A stretch of DNA of 64,000 bases, taken from the NCBI RefSeq assembly GCF_014648855.1, contig NZ_BMRX01000013.1, positions 124,001 to 188,000 on the forward strand. The letters are read 5' to 3'. The translations under genes and the position numbers were made by a program. The notes under the pieces are model-generated. The model saw only the letters and a program-made list of their open reading frames with translations, was not told the origin of the DNA and made no database searches. The stretch comes from Streptomyces parvulus. GTDB lineage: Bacteria > Actinomycetota > Actinomycetes > Streptomycetales > Streptomycetaceae. Positions within the stretch are counted from its first letter, which is position 1. Every line of letters starts with the position of its first letter. Below are positions 16,721 to 25,163 of the stretch, piece after piece.

Positions 16721-16760
16721 GGGGAGCCCCGGGAGGCGGCCTTGCCCCCCGGGCCTCCCC
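16721..16760 (-). terminator. Imperfect hairpin between the reductase and AraC genes
   Basis: Seventeen-base arms at 16721-16737 and 16744-16760 pair with two mismatches around a 6-base loop, in the 92-base gap after the minus-strand reductase stop. It probably ends that transcript before the AraC gene. Confidence 0.45.
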
Positions 16761-16772
16761 GCACGGTGGCCG

Positions 16773-17573
16773 TCACTTCTTGATGGTGTTGCCGCTCGCG
16801 AGGTCCATGAAGATGGCGACGTGGGCCGGGGGCATCGCCGCGAGCGTTCCCCCGGGGGGCGATGAGCGCTCGGCACTGTCGATCATCCGCCGGGCGGCCG
16901 CGGCCGAGACGGGTGGGACCGGCTGCTCGAGGTAGTGGCGCTTCTCCTCGTCTCCGGAGAGCCCGTCCGGGATCGCGGGCGCGTACGGCCAGAAGTAGAT
17001 CGGAGCATTGGGCTCGATCCGCCAGCTCTCGGCCAGCGAACCGGCGTCGACCACGTCGTACCCGACCGTTTCCAGGAACTGGGTCACGGTCTTCTTGGCG
17101 GCCTCGTCGTCACCCGCGATCGGCATCGTCGTCCGTTCGGGGTCGCCCTTCGGGCGGGCGTTGGAGTACATGTGGTTCCAGTCGAGGTTGTGCAGCGCCT
17201 TGACGACGAAGGAGTCCTTGACGTGCCGCTGCACGAGTTCGCTGGAGGTGATCTCCCCGGTGTCGAGTTCGGCGTTGCGCCAGAACTCGGGGTAGTAGTT
17301 CGTCTGGTCGAGGACCACCTTCCCGGCGAGCTTGTCGGCGGGCAGGGTCTCGAAGGTCGCGAGCGGGAGGGGAAGCGCGACGATGTCGCCGGCCGCGATC
17401 GCCTCGTCGACGGTTCCGGCGCGCGCGAGCGGACCGAGCTCCCGGACCAGGTCCGCGATGGTCTCCGGGCCCCGCGAGTTGCTGAGGACCACCTCGTAGC
17501 CCGCGTCGACGGCCAGGCGGGCGATCGCTCCGCCCACCAGTCCGGAGCCGATGATCCCGATCGTTCGTGTCAT
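16773..17573 (-). CDS. NAD(P)-binding reductase, F420-dependent NADP reductase-like
   Basis: 266 residues from ATG 17573. The N-terminus TIGIIGSGLVGGAIARLAVDAGYEVVLSNSRG is a Rossmann fold of the F420-dependent NADP reductase/NADP-oxidoreductase group, with Ser-Asn-Ser-Arg placed to read the 2'-phosphate of NADP. PLPLATFETLPADKLAGKVV and SSELVQRHVKDSFVVKA fit the same group. The real hydride acceptor is unknown. It is divergent from an XRE regulator at 17751, the usual arrangement when the regulator controls the reductase. Confidence 0.82.
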   Translation of the reverse strand: MTRTIGIIGSGLVGGAIARLAVDAGYEVVLSNSRGPETIADLVRELGPLARAGTVDEAIAAGDIVALPLPLATFETLPADKLAGKVVLDQTNYYPEFWRNAELDTGEITSSELVQRHVKDSFVVKALHNLDWNHMYSNARPKGDPERTTMPIAGDDEAAKKTVTQFLETVGYDVVDAGSLAESWRIEPNAPIYFWPYAPAIPDGLSGDEEKRHYLEQPVPPVSAAAARRMIDSAERSSPPGGTLAAMPPAHVAIFMDLASGNTIKK

Positions 17574-17596
17574 TGCCGTAGGTCTCTCTCTTCGAT

Positions 17597-17618
17597 GAGC
17601 GGCGGACGGCCGCCGCTC
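17597..17618. promoter_or_regulatory. Inverted repeat upstream of the reductase gene
   Basis: GAGCGGCGG (17597-17605) and CCGCCGCTC (17610-17618) pair perfectly around 4 bases, 24 bases before the reductase start in the 177-base divergent gap. It could be the operator of the XRE protein or a leader hairpin. Confidence 0.4.
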
Positions 17619-17750
17619 GGTGTCGGGCTGTGGTGGAACGTGCGTGCCACGAGTCGAGAGTCGGCCGGTCGAGGCGGGTGCACCAGGCGACGATGTCCCT
17701 GGTAACGGGAGTGCCACCCAGCTTCCGCGGCAGCGCCGCATACTGGGCCC

Positions 17751-18608
17751 ATGAGCACGCACACCGAACTGGGCACCGCCTTGCGCGCCTGGCGCGGACG
17801 TATCGGCCCGGCCGACGTCGGTCTTTTGGCCGGGAGCAATCGCCGGGTTCCCGGCCTGCGACGTGAGGAGCTGGCCGTGCTGGCCGGTATCTCCGTCGAC
17901 TACCTGGTGCAGCTCGAACAGGGCCGCGCCGCGAACCCGTCACCTCAGGTGCTCGGCGCCTTCGCGCACGCGCTGCGGTTGAACGCCGTGGACCGTGAGC
18001 TGCTCTACCGGCTGGCCGGTGCGGTGGTCCCGCCGTCCGGTTCCGTGCCGTGCGAGGTCCCGCCCGGTGTGCAGCGCATGATCGACCGGATGAGCGACAC
18101 CCCGCTGGCCGTCTTCACGGCCGCATGGGACGTCGTGCAGTGGAATCCCCTCTGGGGCGAGCTGTTCGGCAGCCCCGCGGCGCTCGACCCCCGGGCGAAC
18201 AACATGATCTGGGGCCACTTCGCCGCCCCGGCCCCGGCCCCGGTCGGGGCGTCACGCATCGAGCGGGACGCCGCGCATGCCGACGCCTTCGAGCGCATGA
18301 TGGTGTCCGACCTGCGGCGCGCTGCCGACCGATACCCCGACGACCGCGCCGTCGGCGAGCTGATCGACGGCCTGCGCGAGGCGAACCCGCGCTTCGCCCA
18401 CCTCTGGAACCGCTACGAGACCGTGCCGATGGGCCGCTCGCACAAGACGGTGATCCACGCCGAGCTGGGAGCGCTCGTCCTCGACTGCGACATCCTGACC
18501 ATCGAACGCGCCGACCTGCACATCGTGCTCAACTGGGCCGCACCCGGGACCGGAGCCGCCGAGAAGCTCTCGCTCCTGCGCGAGCGCGTGGCCAACGCGG
18601 CACGCTGA
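17751..18608 (+). CDS. XRE-family regulator with MmyB-like ligand domain
   Basis: 285 residues. Residues 1-75 are a helix-turn-helix of the XRE type (LGTALRAWRGRI, then GLRREELAVLAGISVDYLVQLEQGR). The C-terminal part (about 110-270) is the MmyB ligand-binding PAS-like domain, with AWDVVQWNPLWGELFG and NPRFAHLWNRYE. These regulators typically repress a neighbouring oxidoreductase, here most likely the divergent reductase. A CATACT box ends 7 bases before the ATG and there is no ribosome site, so the mRNA may be leaderless. Confidence 0.9.
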   Translation: MSTHTELGTALRAWRGRIGPADVGLLAGSNRRVPGLRREELAVLAGISVDYLVQLEQGRAANPSPQVLGAFAHALRLNAVDRELLYRLAGAVVPPSGSVPCEVPPGVQRMIDRMSDTPLAVFTAAWDVVQWNPLWGELFGSPAALDPRANNMIWGHFAAPAPAPVGASRIERDAAHADAFERMMVSDLRRAADRYPDDRAVGELIDGLREANPRFAHLWNRYETVPMGRSHKTVIHAELGALVLDCDILTIERADLHIVLNWAAPGTGAAEKLSLLRERVANAAR

Positions 18609-18613
18609 CAGTC

Positions 18614-18651
18614 GCTGGACGATGCGTAAAGTTCCGCAGACTTCGCATTAT
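18614..18651. repeat. 38-bp motif, copy 2 (upstream of SDR)
   Basis: Copy 2 of the motif at 16636-16673, 27 of 38 bases identical. It lies 80 bases before the SDR start and just after the XRE stop, a normal place for an AraC-type activator site. Confidence 0.5.
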
Positions 18652-18731
18652 GGAATGCCCTTGGGGACTCCTGGAGAGTGGTGACATCCGCCCGGACGGA
18701 CACGGGCGCCCACCACTTGAGGAGTCTTTCC

Positions 18732-19523
18732 ATGTCACAGCCCATGTATCAGCCCATGTCACCGCCGCTTTCCGGTAAGACCGCCCTCGTGACCGGGGGT
18801 TCACGCGGTATCGGGCGCTCGATCGCCACGCGCCTCGCGCGGGAAGGCGCGACCGTGGCGCTCACCTACAACGCGAGCAGGCGCGGCGCCGAAGAGACGG
18901 TCGCGGCCGTCGAGAGGTCGGGAGGCAGTGCCTTCGCGCTGCACGCGGACCTCGTCGACGCGAAGTCGATTCCGGAGCTGTTCGAGCAGGCGGACAGGGA
19001 ATTCCTCCGGCGCACGGGAAGCAACGCCCTCGACCTGCTGATCAACAACGCGGGCAACGCCGGCTGGGGTGGCCTCATGGACGCGACGCCCGACAGCTGG
19101 GACGAGATGTTCGCCGTCCACGCCCGTGCGCCCTTCTTCCTCGTGCAGTCGGCCCTCAGCCGCCTCGCGGACGGCGGGCGCGTCGTCAACATCTCCTCCG
19201 CCGCGGCCACGCGGCCGATGCGGGCCGTCCCCGTCTACTCGATGGCGAAGGCGAGCATCAACAACCTCACTCACGCGCTCGCCATGGAGTTGGGGCCGCG
19301 CGGCATCACGGTCAACGCCGTGGCCCCGGGCTGGACGCGAACCGATATGAACGCCGCGGTCCGCGAGAGCACCGACATGGTGACGGCGATCGAGGCGGAC
19401 ACCTCGCTGGGGCGCTTCGGTGAGGCTGCCGACATCGCGGCGGTGGTGGCGTTCCTGGCCTCCGAGGAGGGCCGCTGGGTGACGGCCCAGGTGATCGAGG
19501 CGAGCGGCGGCTACAAGCTCTGA
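18732..19523 (+). CDS. Short-chain dehydrogenase/reductase
   Basis: 263 residues from ATG 18732, with GAGGAG 7 bases upstream. A classical SDR: TGGSRGIG nucleotide loop, NNAG, the catalytic Ser in VVNISS, and YSMAK with the active Tyr and Lys. The sequence GGSRGIGRSIATRLA and the following TYNASR suggest NADP use. The substrate is unknown. A copy of the AraC-gene motif lies upstream, so it is probably controlled by that AraC protein. Confidence 0.93.
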   Translation: MSQPMYQPMSPPLSGKTALVTGGSRGIGRSIATRLAREGATVALTYNASRRGAEETVAAVERSGGSAFALHADLVDAKSIPELFEQADREFLRRTGSNALDLLINNAGNAGWGGLMDATPDSWDEMFAVHARAPFFLVQSALSRLADGGRVVNISSAAATRPMRAVPVYSMAKASINNLTHALAMELGPRGITVNAVAPGWTRTDMNAAVRESTDMVTAIEADTSLGRFGEAADIAAVVAFLASEEGRWVTAQVIEASGGYKL

Positions 19524-19591
19524 CCCGCCGCTGCCGCCACCCGCGGCGCGCGCGAGCATGCCGGCCCCTCCGGCGTCGCGACGACCGGGAC

Positions 19592-20164
19592 CTACCGGCG
19601 TCCTCGGGAGTGCCGGTAGAGCCACGCCCGAAGGACCCGGCTCAGAAACGGCATGACGGCGTAGGTGAGCAGCGGAGCCAGCACGACGGGGAAGACCAGC
19701 GTGCGCGCCGCAAGCGGCCAGGCGTGGAAGAACTCGGCGACGAGCCCGTCGTAGAGCAGGGCGAAGGGGTACACGGCGAGGATCGTCACCAGGGACATCT
19801 TCCAGCGCGCCGGGGGGCGGGCCGGAGCGCCGGGGACGTTGAACCAGGTCTCCAGTCCCGTCGTGGTCAGCGCCGCGTGGGCGGGACGGCCGTACTCCTG
19901 GACCCGGTCCTGCCAGGCAGCGCGCTCGGGCGAGGTCATCCAGCGGTCCAGGCTGCGGGTGTCGGCGAAGCGGACCACGGCGTGGTAGCGGTGGCCGTCG
20001 CCCTCGGGTCTGAGCCAGGTGACGCCGAGGTGGCCCGGGAAGGCGGCGGCCGCCCCCTCCAGACCGTGGGCCCGCCGCTCGAACTCCCCTTCCCCGCCGG
20101 GCTGCACCTCCCAGGTGTACACCACGGTCACCGGCTCGGTGGATTCGGGTGAAGACGTACGCAT
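19592..20164 (-). CDS. ABM-domain protein with C-terminal membrane segments
   Basis: 190 residues from ATG 20164. Residues 10-110 are an antibiotic biosynthesis monooxygenase-like barrel (VTVVYTWEVQPGGEGEFE, HAVVRFADTRSLDRWMTSPE). Residues 120-180 hold two hydrophobic helices (MSLVTILAVYPFALLYDGLV and AARTLVFPVVLAPLLTYAVM). ABM domains bind small molecules or haem and are usually soluble; joining one to a membrane hairpin is less common. It is divergent from the molybdoenzyme operon by 73 bases, so the two may be co-regulated. Confidence 0.82.
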   Translation of the reverse strand: MRTSSPESTEPVTVVYTWEVQPGGEGEFERRAHGLEGAAAAFPGHLGVTWLRPEGDGHRYHAVVRFADTRSLDRWMTSPERAAWQDRVQEYGRPAHAALTTTGLETWFNVPGAPARPPARWKMSLVTILAVYPFALLYDGLVAEFFHAWPLAARTLVFPVVLAPLLTYAVMPFLSRVLRAWLYRHSRGRR

Positions 20165-20237
20165 ACCCCGAATCTAACTTTTGCGCCACGAAACCGCGCG
20201 TAAGAGAATTGACGGGTGCTGTCCTTGGAGGTGTGAG

Positions 20238-20762
20238 ATGTCCTCTCCCGGCCCAGCTCTGGCCCGCGGCGACACGACCCCGGCCGAACGGGGACCCGAG
20301 GCGGTTCGCGTCACCCTGTCGGTCAACGGCACGGAACACGAGATCCACATCGAACCGCGCGTCAGCCTCCTGGACGCGTTGCGGGAACGCCTGGATCTCA
20401 CCGGCGCCAAGAAGGGCTGCGACCAGGGCACCTGTGGAGCGTGCACGGTGTGGGTGGACGGCCGGCGCGCACTTGCCTGCCTCACCCTGGCGGTGACCTG
20501 CGAAGGGCACGAGATCACGACGGTCGAGGGCCTGTCCGCGGACGCCGAACCCCACCCCCTGCAACGGGCCTTCATGGAGCAGGACGCCTTCCAGTGCGGC
20601 TACTGCACCCCCGGCCAGATCATGTCCGCGGCGGCGCTGCTCGACGAGGGGCACGCGCGCGACGACGCCGAGATCAAGGAGTGGATGAGCGGCAACATCT
20701 GCCGCTGCGCCGCCTACCCCAACATCCGGGCCGCGATCCGCGCCGTCCGCGACCAGACGTAG
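20238..20762 (+). CDS. Aldehyde oxidoreductase, 2Fe-2S subunit (PaoA/YagT type)
   Basis: 174 residues from ATG 20238 with GGAGGTG upstream. The N-terminal plant-ferredoxin-like cluster site CDQGTCGAC is followed by the helical domain motif FQCGYCTPGQ and the final ICRC, so two 2Fe-2S clusters are expected. It passes electrons between the molybdenum and FAD subunits. No twin-arginine signal is visible: the N-terminus is short and polar, so the complex probably works in the cytoplasm, unlike the periplasmic E. coli enzyme. First of three genes. Confidence 0.93.
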   Translation: MSSPGPALARGDTTPAERGPEAVRVTLSVNGTEHEIHIEPRVSLLDALRERLDLTGAKKGCDQGTCGACTVWVDGRRALACLTLAVTCEGHEITTVEGLSADAEPHPLQRAFMEQDAFQCGYCTPGQIMSAAALLDEGHARDDAEIKEWMSGNICRCAAYPNIRAAIRAVRDQT

Positions 20763-20771
20763 GGAGACCCC

Positions 20772-21788
20772 GTGCGGACCATCACCTACCTCCGCGCGAC
20801 CGACACGGCCGGCGCGGTCGAAGCCGTCAGTTCGGACCCCACCAGCGACTACCTCGCCGGCGGCACCACCGAGGTCGATCTGCTCCGGCAGGAGGTACTG
20901 AACCCCCGTCGGCTCGTGGACATCAACGACCTCCCGTTGAACGGCATCGAGGGCACCCCCGAAGGCGGTCTGCGCATCGGCGCGCTGGCCCGCATGAGCG
21001 AGGTGGCGGCCCATCCCGTCGTGCGCGAGCGCTTCCCGGTGCTGGCGCAGGCACTGGAGTCGGGGGCGTCCCCGCAGTTGCGGAACATGGCGTCCATGGG
21101 CGGCAACCTGCTGCAACGCGTGCGGTGCTCGTACTTCCGTGACGCCGAGTCCCCGTGCAACAAGCGCGAACCGGGCACCGGCTGCTCCGCCCTCGCCGGA
21201 TTCAGCCGCGGTCACGCCGTGCTCGGTACCAGCGAACACTGCATCGCCACCCATCCCTCGGACTTGGCCGTGGCCCTGGTGGCGCTGGACGCCCACGTAC
21301 GCACCCTGGGCCCGAGGGGCGAACGGGCGTACCCGGCCGACGAGTTCTTCCTGCTTCCCGGCGATTCCCCCCACCGCGAACACCCGATGGAACACGGCGA
21401 GTTGATAACCGGGATCGAGGTGCCCGCCACTGACCCGGCGCGCCGTTCGCTCTACCTCAAGGTCCGCGACCGCGCGTCGTACGAGTTCGCGCTGGTCTCG
21501 GTGGCGGCGGCACTGTCCGTCGTGGACGGCTCCGTCGCGGACGTACGCCTGGCCCTCGGCGGTGTGGCCACCACACCGTGGCGGGCCCGCCGAGCGGAGG
21601 ACTTCCTCGTCGGAGCGGCCGCCGACGCCGACGCCTTCGGCATGGCGGCCCGCGTGGAGATGGCCGACGCCCAACCCACCCCCATGAACGCCTTCAAGGT
21701 CGAACTCGCCCGGCGCACCATCGTCCGCGCCCTGCGCACGCTCACCGGCGGCAGGGAAGCCGACCCGGGAACCGGGAGCCCGACATGA
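20772..21788 (+). CDS. Aldehyde oxidoreductase, FAD subunit with extra Cys cluster (PaoB/YagS type)
   Basis: 338 residues from a GTG at 20772 with AGGGAG upstream. It is an FAD-binding subunit of the xanthine oxidase family (SDYLAGGTTEVDLLRQEV, then SPQLRNMASMGGNLLQ). A run of conserved Cys within about 60 residues (RCSYFRD, PCNKREPG, GCSA, EHCIATHPSD) matches the type in which this subunit also binds a 4Fe-4S cluster, as in E. coli PaoB. It accepts electrons from the 2Fe-2S subunit. The stop overlaps the next start as ATGA. Confidence 0.92.
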   Translation: MRTITYLRATDTAGAVEAVSSDPTSDYLAGGTTEVDLLRQEVLNPRRLVDINDLPLNGIEGTPEGGLRIGALARMSEVAAHPVVRERFPVLAQALESGASPQLRNMASMGGNLLQRVRCSYFRDAESPCNKREPGTGCSALAGFSRGHAVLGTSEHCIATHPSDLAVALVALDAHVRTLGPRGERAYPADEFFLLPGDSPHREHPMEHGELITGIEVPATDPARRSLYLKVRDRASYEFALVSVAAALSVVDGSVADVRLALGGVATTPWRARRAEDFLVGAAADADAFGMAARVEMADAQPTPMNAFKVELARRTIVRALRTLTGGREADPGTGSPT

Positions 21789-24022
21789 CCGCGACCATCC
21801 CGTCCGCCACGGGACTGCCTCTGGACCGCGTCGACGGCCACGCCAAGGTCAGCGGGCGCGCCCGCTACTCCACGGAGATCCCGATCCCGGACACGGCGTA
21901 CGCGTACGTGGTCGGCTCCCGCATCGCCGCCGGACGAGTCGTCGCCATCGACGCGAGTGCCGCCCGGGCCGAGGAGGGCGTCCTGGCCGTCATCACGCAC
22001 GAGACGCTGCCGAGGATCGCCGAGCAGCCCCCGCTCGTCCCGTCGCTCGGCGGCACGGCGGCGCCCGGCCAGACCTTCTTCCCCATGCAGGACGACACGG
22101 TGCACTACGCGGGCCAGCAGGTGGCGCTGGTCGTCGCGGACACCTACGAACAGGCCCAGCACGCGGCACATCTGGTGCGCGTCACGTACGAGGAGAGGCC
22201 GCCGGTCACCACCCTCGACCAGGGCCGCGACCTCGCCTACGAGCCCGAGCGGATCTTCGGGGGCTGGATACCGGGCCGCACGGAACGCGGGGACGCGGCG
22301 GCCGGACTGCGGGAGGCGGACGTCACGGTGGACGGCACGTACACGTACGCCGCCAACAACCACAACCCGCTGGAGGCGTCCTGCACCACGGCGGTGTGGG
22401 ACGGCGACGACCTCCTGCTGTACGACGCCACCCAGGGCGTCAACGCCACCCGGATGACCGTCGCGCGGCTGCTCGGACTCCCCATGTCGCGGATCCGCGT
22501 CGTCAGCCACTACGTCGGCGGCAGCTTCGGGTCCAAGGCGATGATCCACGCCCACCCGACCCTGGCCGCGATGGCGGCACGCGCCGTCGGCAGGCCCGTG
22601 AAGCTCTTCCTGACCCGCGAGCAGATGTTCACGTCGGTCGGCCACCGCGAGGAGCAGGAACAGCAGCTGACGCTGGGCGCCACCCGCGAGGGCCGGCTGA
22701 CCGCCGTACGGCACCTCAAGCTCTCACCGACGTCGCACTTCGACGACTGGGCGGAACCGTCGATCGGCACGTCCTCGCAGATCTACGCCTGCCCGAACTA
22801 CGAAGGGGCCTACCGGCTCTTCCGGGCCAACACCATGACGCCCACCTTCATGCGCGCACCCGGCGAGGCCGGCGGCATGCACGCGCTGGAGTGCTCGATG
22901 GACGAACTCGCCCACGAACTCGGGCTGGACCCGATCGAGCTGAGGCTGCGCAACCACACCGAGGTGGACGCCATGACGGGCCACCCGTGGTCCAGCAGCG
23001 GCCTTCGGGAGTGCTACGCGCGCGGGGCCGACCGCTTCGGCTGGGCCGGACGCGACGCCCGGCCGGGCACGCGCAGGGAGGGCGACTGGCTGATCGGCAC
23101 CGGCATGGCGACCGCCGCCTACCCGGTCGCTCCGTTGGCCAACCCGCAACGCGCCCGCGCCCGTCTCTACGCCGACGGCACCGCGGTCGTCCAGGCCGCC
23201 ACCCCCGAGTTCGGCACCGGGGTCGCCACGGTCATGGCGCAGGTCGCGGCCGACGGCCTGGGCATCGGCGTGGACCGGTGCCGCTTCGAGAACGGCGACA
23301 CCGATCTGCCCACCATCGCGGCCGCGGTGGGCTCGGCCGGGGCGGGCATGATCAGTGCCGCCGTGCACAGCGCGGCCACGGCCTTGCGCCGGCAGCTCGT
23401 CGACAGCGCCGTGCGGGACCCCGGCTCGCCCCTGCACGGCGCGGACCCCGTCCGGGTGAGCGTGCGGGACGGCGTCATGACCGCCGACGACGCCTCCGAG
23501 TCCTACGCCGACCTGCTGCGGCGCACGATGCGGCCGGACGCCGAGGCCGTCGGGCAGTGGAATCCGCCCCCGCACGACACCCCCTACGGGATGATGACCT
23601 TCGGCGCCCAGTTCGCCGAGGTCGCGGTGGACGCCGACCTGGGCGTCGTACGCGTACGGCGCATGACCGGGGCGTTCGCGCCCGGCCGGGTCCTCAACGC
23701 CAAGACGGCGCGCAGCCAGTTGATGGGCGGCATGCTCTGGGGGCTCGGCCAGGCCCTCCTGGAGGCCAACCACATGCACCCGGAGACGGGGCGCTGGGCC
23801 AACGCCGGCCTGGGGGAATACCTGGTTCCGGTGAACGCGGACGCGCCCGACGTCGACATCGAACTGATCGAGGTCGAGGACGACGTGGTCAACCCCCTGG
23901 GCGTCAAGGGTGTCGGTGAGATCGGTCAGGTCGGCGTGTCCGCCGCCATCGCCAACGCGGTGCACCACGCCACGGGGCGGCGGATCCGCACCCTGCCGAT
24001 CACGATCGAGGACCTCCTCTGA
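21785..24022 (+). CDS. Aldehyde oxidoreductase, molybdopterin subunit (PaoC/YagR type)
   Basis: 745 residues from ATG 21785 (ATGA overlap). It begins with RVDGHAKVSGRARYSTE, the typical start of xanthine-dehydrogenase-type molybdenum subunits. VGGSFGSKA and TPTFMRAPGEAGG are molybdopterin-binding loops, and KGVGEIGQVGVSAAIANA near the end holds the catalytic Glu of the family. The complex would oxidise aldehydes to acids. Accessory cofactor-insertion genes (XdhC-like) are not adjacent. Confidence 0.93.
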   Translation: MTATIPSATGLPLDRVDGHAKVSGRARYSTEIPIPDTAYAYVVGSRIAAGRVVAIDASAARAEEGVLAVITHETLPRIAEQPPLVPSLGGTAAPGQTFFPMQDDTVHYAGQQVALVVADTYEQAQHAAHLVRVTYEERPPVTTLDQGRDLAYEPERIFGGWIPGRTERGDAAAGLREADVTVDGTYTYAANNHNPLEASCTTAVWDGDDLLLYDATQGVNATRMTVARLLGLPMSRIRVVSHYVGGSFGSKAMIHAHPTLAAMAARAVGRPVKLFLTREQMFTSVGHREEQEQQLTLGATREGRLTAVRHLKLSPTSHFDDWAEPSIGTSSQIYACPNYEGAYRLFRANTMTPTFMRAPGEAGGMHALECSMDELAHELGLDPIELRLRNHTEVDAMTGHPWSSSGLRECYARGADRFGWAGRDARPGTRREGDWLIGTGMATAAYPVAPLANPQRARARLYADGTAVVQAATPEFGTGVATVMAQVAADGLGIGVDRCRFENGDTDLPTIAAAVGSAGAGMISAAVHSAATALRRQLVDSAVRDPGSPLHGADPVRVSVRDGVMTADDASESYADLLRRTMRPDAEAVGQWNPPPHDTPYGMMTFGAQFAEVAVDADLGVVRVRRMTGAFAPGRVLNAKTARSQLMGGMLWGLGQALLEANHMHPETGRWANAGLGEYLVPVNADAPDVDIELIEVEDDVVNPLGVKGVGEIGQVGVSAAIANAVHHATGRRIRTLPITIEDLL

Positions 24023-24067
24023 CGTGACGCGGTGCCCTCGGGAGCGCCCACTTCTCGCCCGCACCTG

Positions 24068-24096
24068 CTGACCTCGAACTTTGATTCGATTACCAT
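24068..24096 (+). promoter_or_regulatory. Promoter placing transcription start at the GTG codon
   Basis: CTGACC (24068-24073) and TACCAT (24091-24096) are -35 and -10 like boxes 17 bases apart. The -10 box ends 7 bases before the GTG at 24104 and there is no purine-rich ribosome site, so the following gene is probably expressed from a leaderless mRNA. Confidence 0.45.
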
Positions 24097-24103
24097 CTGC
24101 CCC

Positions 24104-25120
24104 GTGCATGAGAACCCACCCGCTCGGCGACGCGGCCGCTCCCGCCGAGAGCAGCGACGCCGCCGCCGGGCCAGGCGTCGCCGCATGATGTGGAGCGTGA
24201 CGTCGTTCGTGGTCCTGATCGGCGGCGCCACCACCTATGCCGTCACCCGGAGCGACTCCGGCGACTCCTCCACGTCCGACCGGGCGACCGCTCCCTCCCC
24301 ACCGGCCGTCTCGGCGCGGGCGAAGGCAAGCGAGCCGCCCGCGGACCCCCCGAAACCGCTGCGATCGGCGCCGGCACGGAAGCCGTTCGATCTCGGACCG
24401 GCGCTGGCCCCGGTCACCGCGCTCTTCGGCGACAACCGGATGTCCGTGGCGATGCTGGACGTCGAGAGCGGTGCCATGGCGACGTACGGGCACGACGCCT
24501 TCGACACCGCCAGCATCGTGAAGGTGGACATCCTGGCGACCCTCCTGCTCCAGGCCCAGGACGAGGGGCGGCGGTTGAGCGGCGAAGAGCGCGCGCAGAC
24601 CGCTGCCATGATCCAGAAGAGCGACAACGACTCCACCAGCGCCCTGTGGACCCGGATAGGCAGTGCCCGGGGGCTCGACGCGGCCAACGCACGGCTCGGC
24701 CTGCTCCAGACACGGGGCGGGCAGGGGACCGTCTGGGGCATCACCCAGACCACGGCGGAGGATCAGATACGTCTGCTCCAGTCCGTGTTCGGCGACGAGT
24801 CGCCCCTGAGCGAGGCGTCGCGCACCTACATCCAGGATCTGATGCGGCACGTCGTGGGAAGCCAGACCTGGGGCGTGTCCGCGGCGGCCGACTCGGGCAC
24901 GACCGCGCTGAAGAACGGGTGGCTCCAGCGGACTCAGGTCAAGAAGTGGGACGTCAACAGCATCGGCCGGATACAGCGTGGGGGCCGTGTCTATCTGATG
25001 GCGGTCCTTCTCAACGGCTGCAGCACCCAGGAGGTCGGCATCAGCATCGTGGAGCAGGCGTCGCGCGCGTCCGCGGCGGCGTTCGCCCGAAACCTCGGGG
25101 AGACGCCGGCGGCCGGCTGA
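24104..25120 (+). CDS. Membrane-anchored serine hydrolase, class A beta-lactamase-like fold
   Basis: 338 residues from GTG 24104. A very Arg-rich N-terminus (residues 7-28) is followed by one membrane segment (29-47) and a Pro-rich linker, so the catalytic domain faces outside. It has the penicillin-interacting motifs in order: S137-I-V-K140 (SxxK), S173-D-N (SDN) and K270-N-G (KTG-like). The KTG Thr is Asn, which may weaken beta-lactam binding. It could be a beta-lactamase, a D,D-peptidase-like protein or an unrelated hydrolase. It is convergent with the thioredoxin/NHL gene. Confidence 0.8.
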   Translation: MHENPPARRRGRSRREQRRRRRARRRRMMWSVTSFVVLIGGATTYAVTRSDSGDSSTSDRATAPSPPAVSARAKASEPPADPPKPLRSAPARKPFDLGPALAPVTALFGDNRMSVAMLDVESGAMATYGHDAFDTASIVKVDILATLLLQAQDEGRRLSGEERAQTAAMIQKSDNDSTSALWTRIGSARGLDAANARLGLLQTRGGQGTVWGITQTTAEDQIRLLQSVFGDESPLSEASRTYIQDLMRHVVGSQTWGVSAAADSGTTALKNGWLQRTQVKKWDVNSIGRIQRGGRVYLMAVLLNGCSTQEVGISIVEQASRASAAAFARNLGETPAAG

Positions 25121-25163
25121 CCGCCCCGGAGAGCCCGCGAACGCTCCCCGTCTCCGGCCGACG

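Noticed and set aside
18801..21674. A 957-codon open frame on the minus strand
   Set aside because: It is opposite the SDR and molybdoenzyme genes and has the composition of an antisense shadow; the real minus-strand gene there is the ABM protein at 19592-20164.
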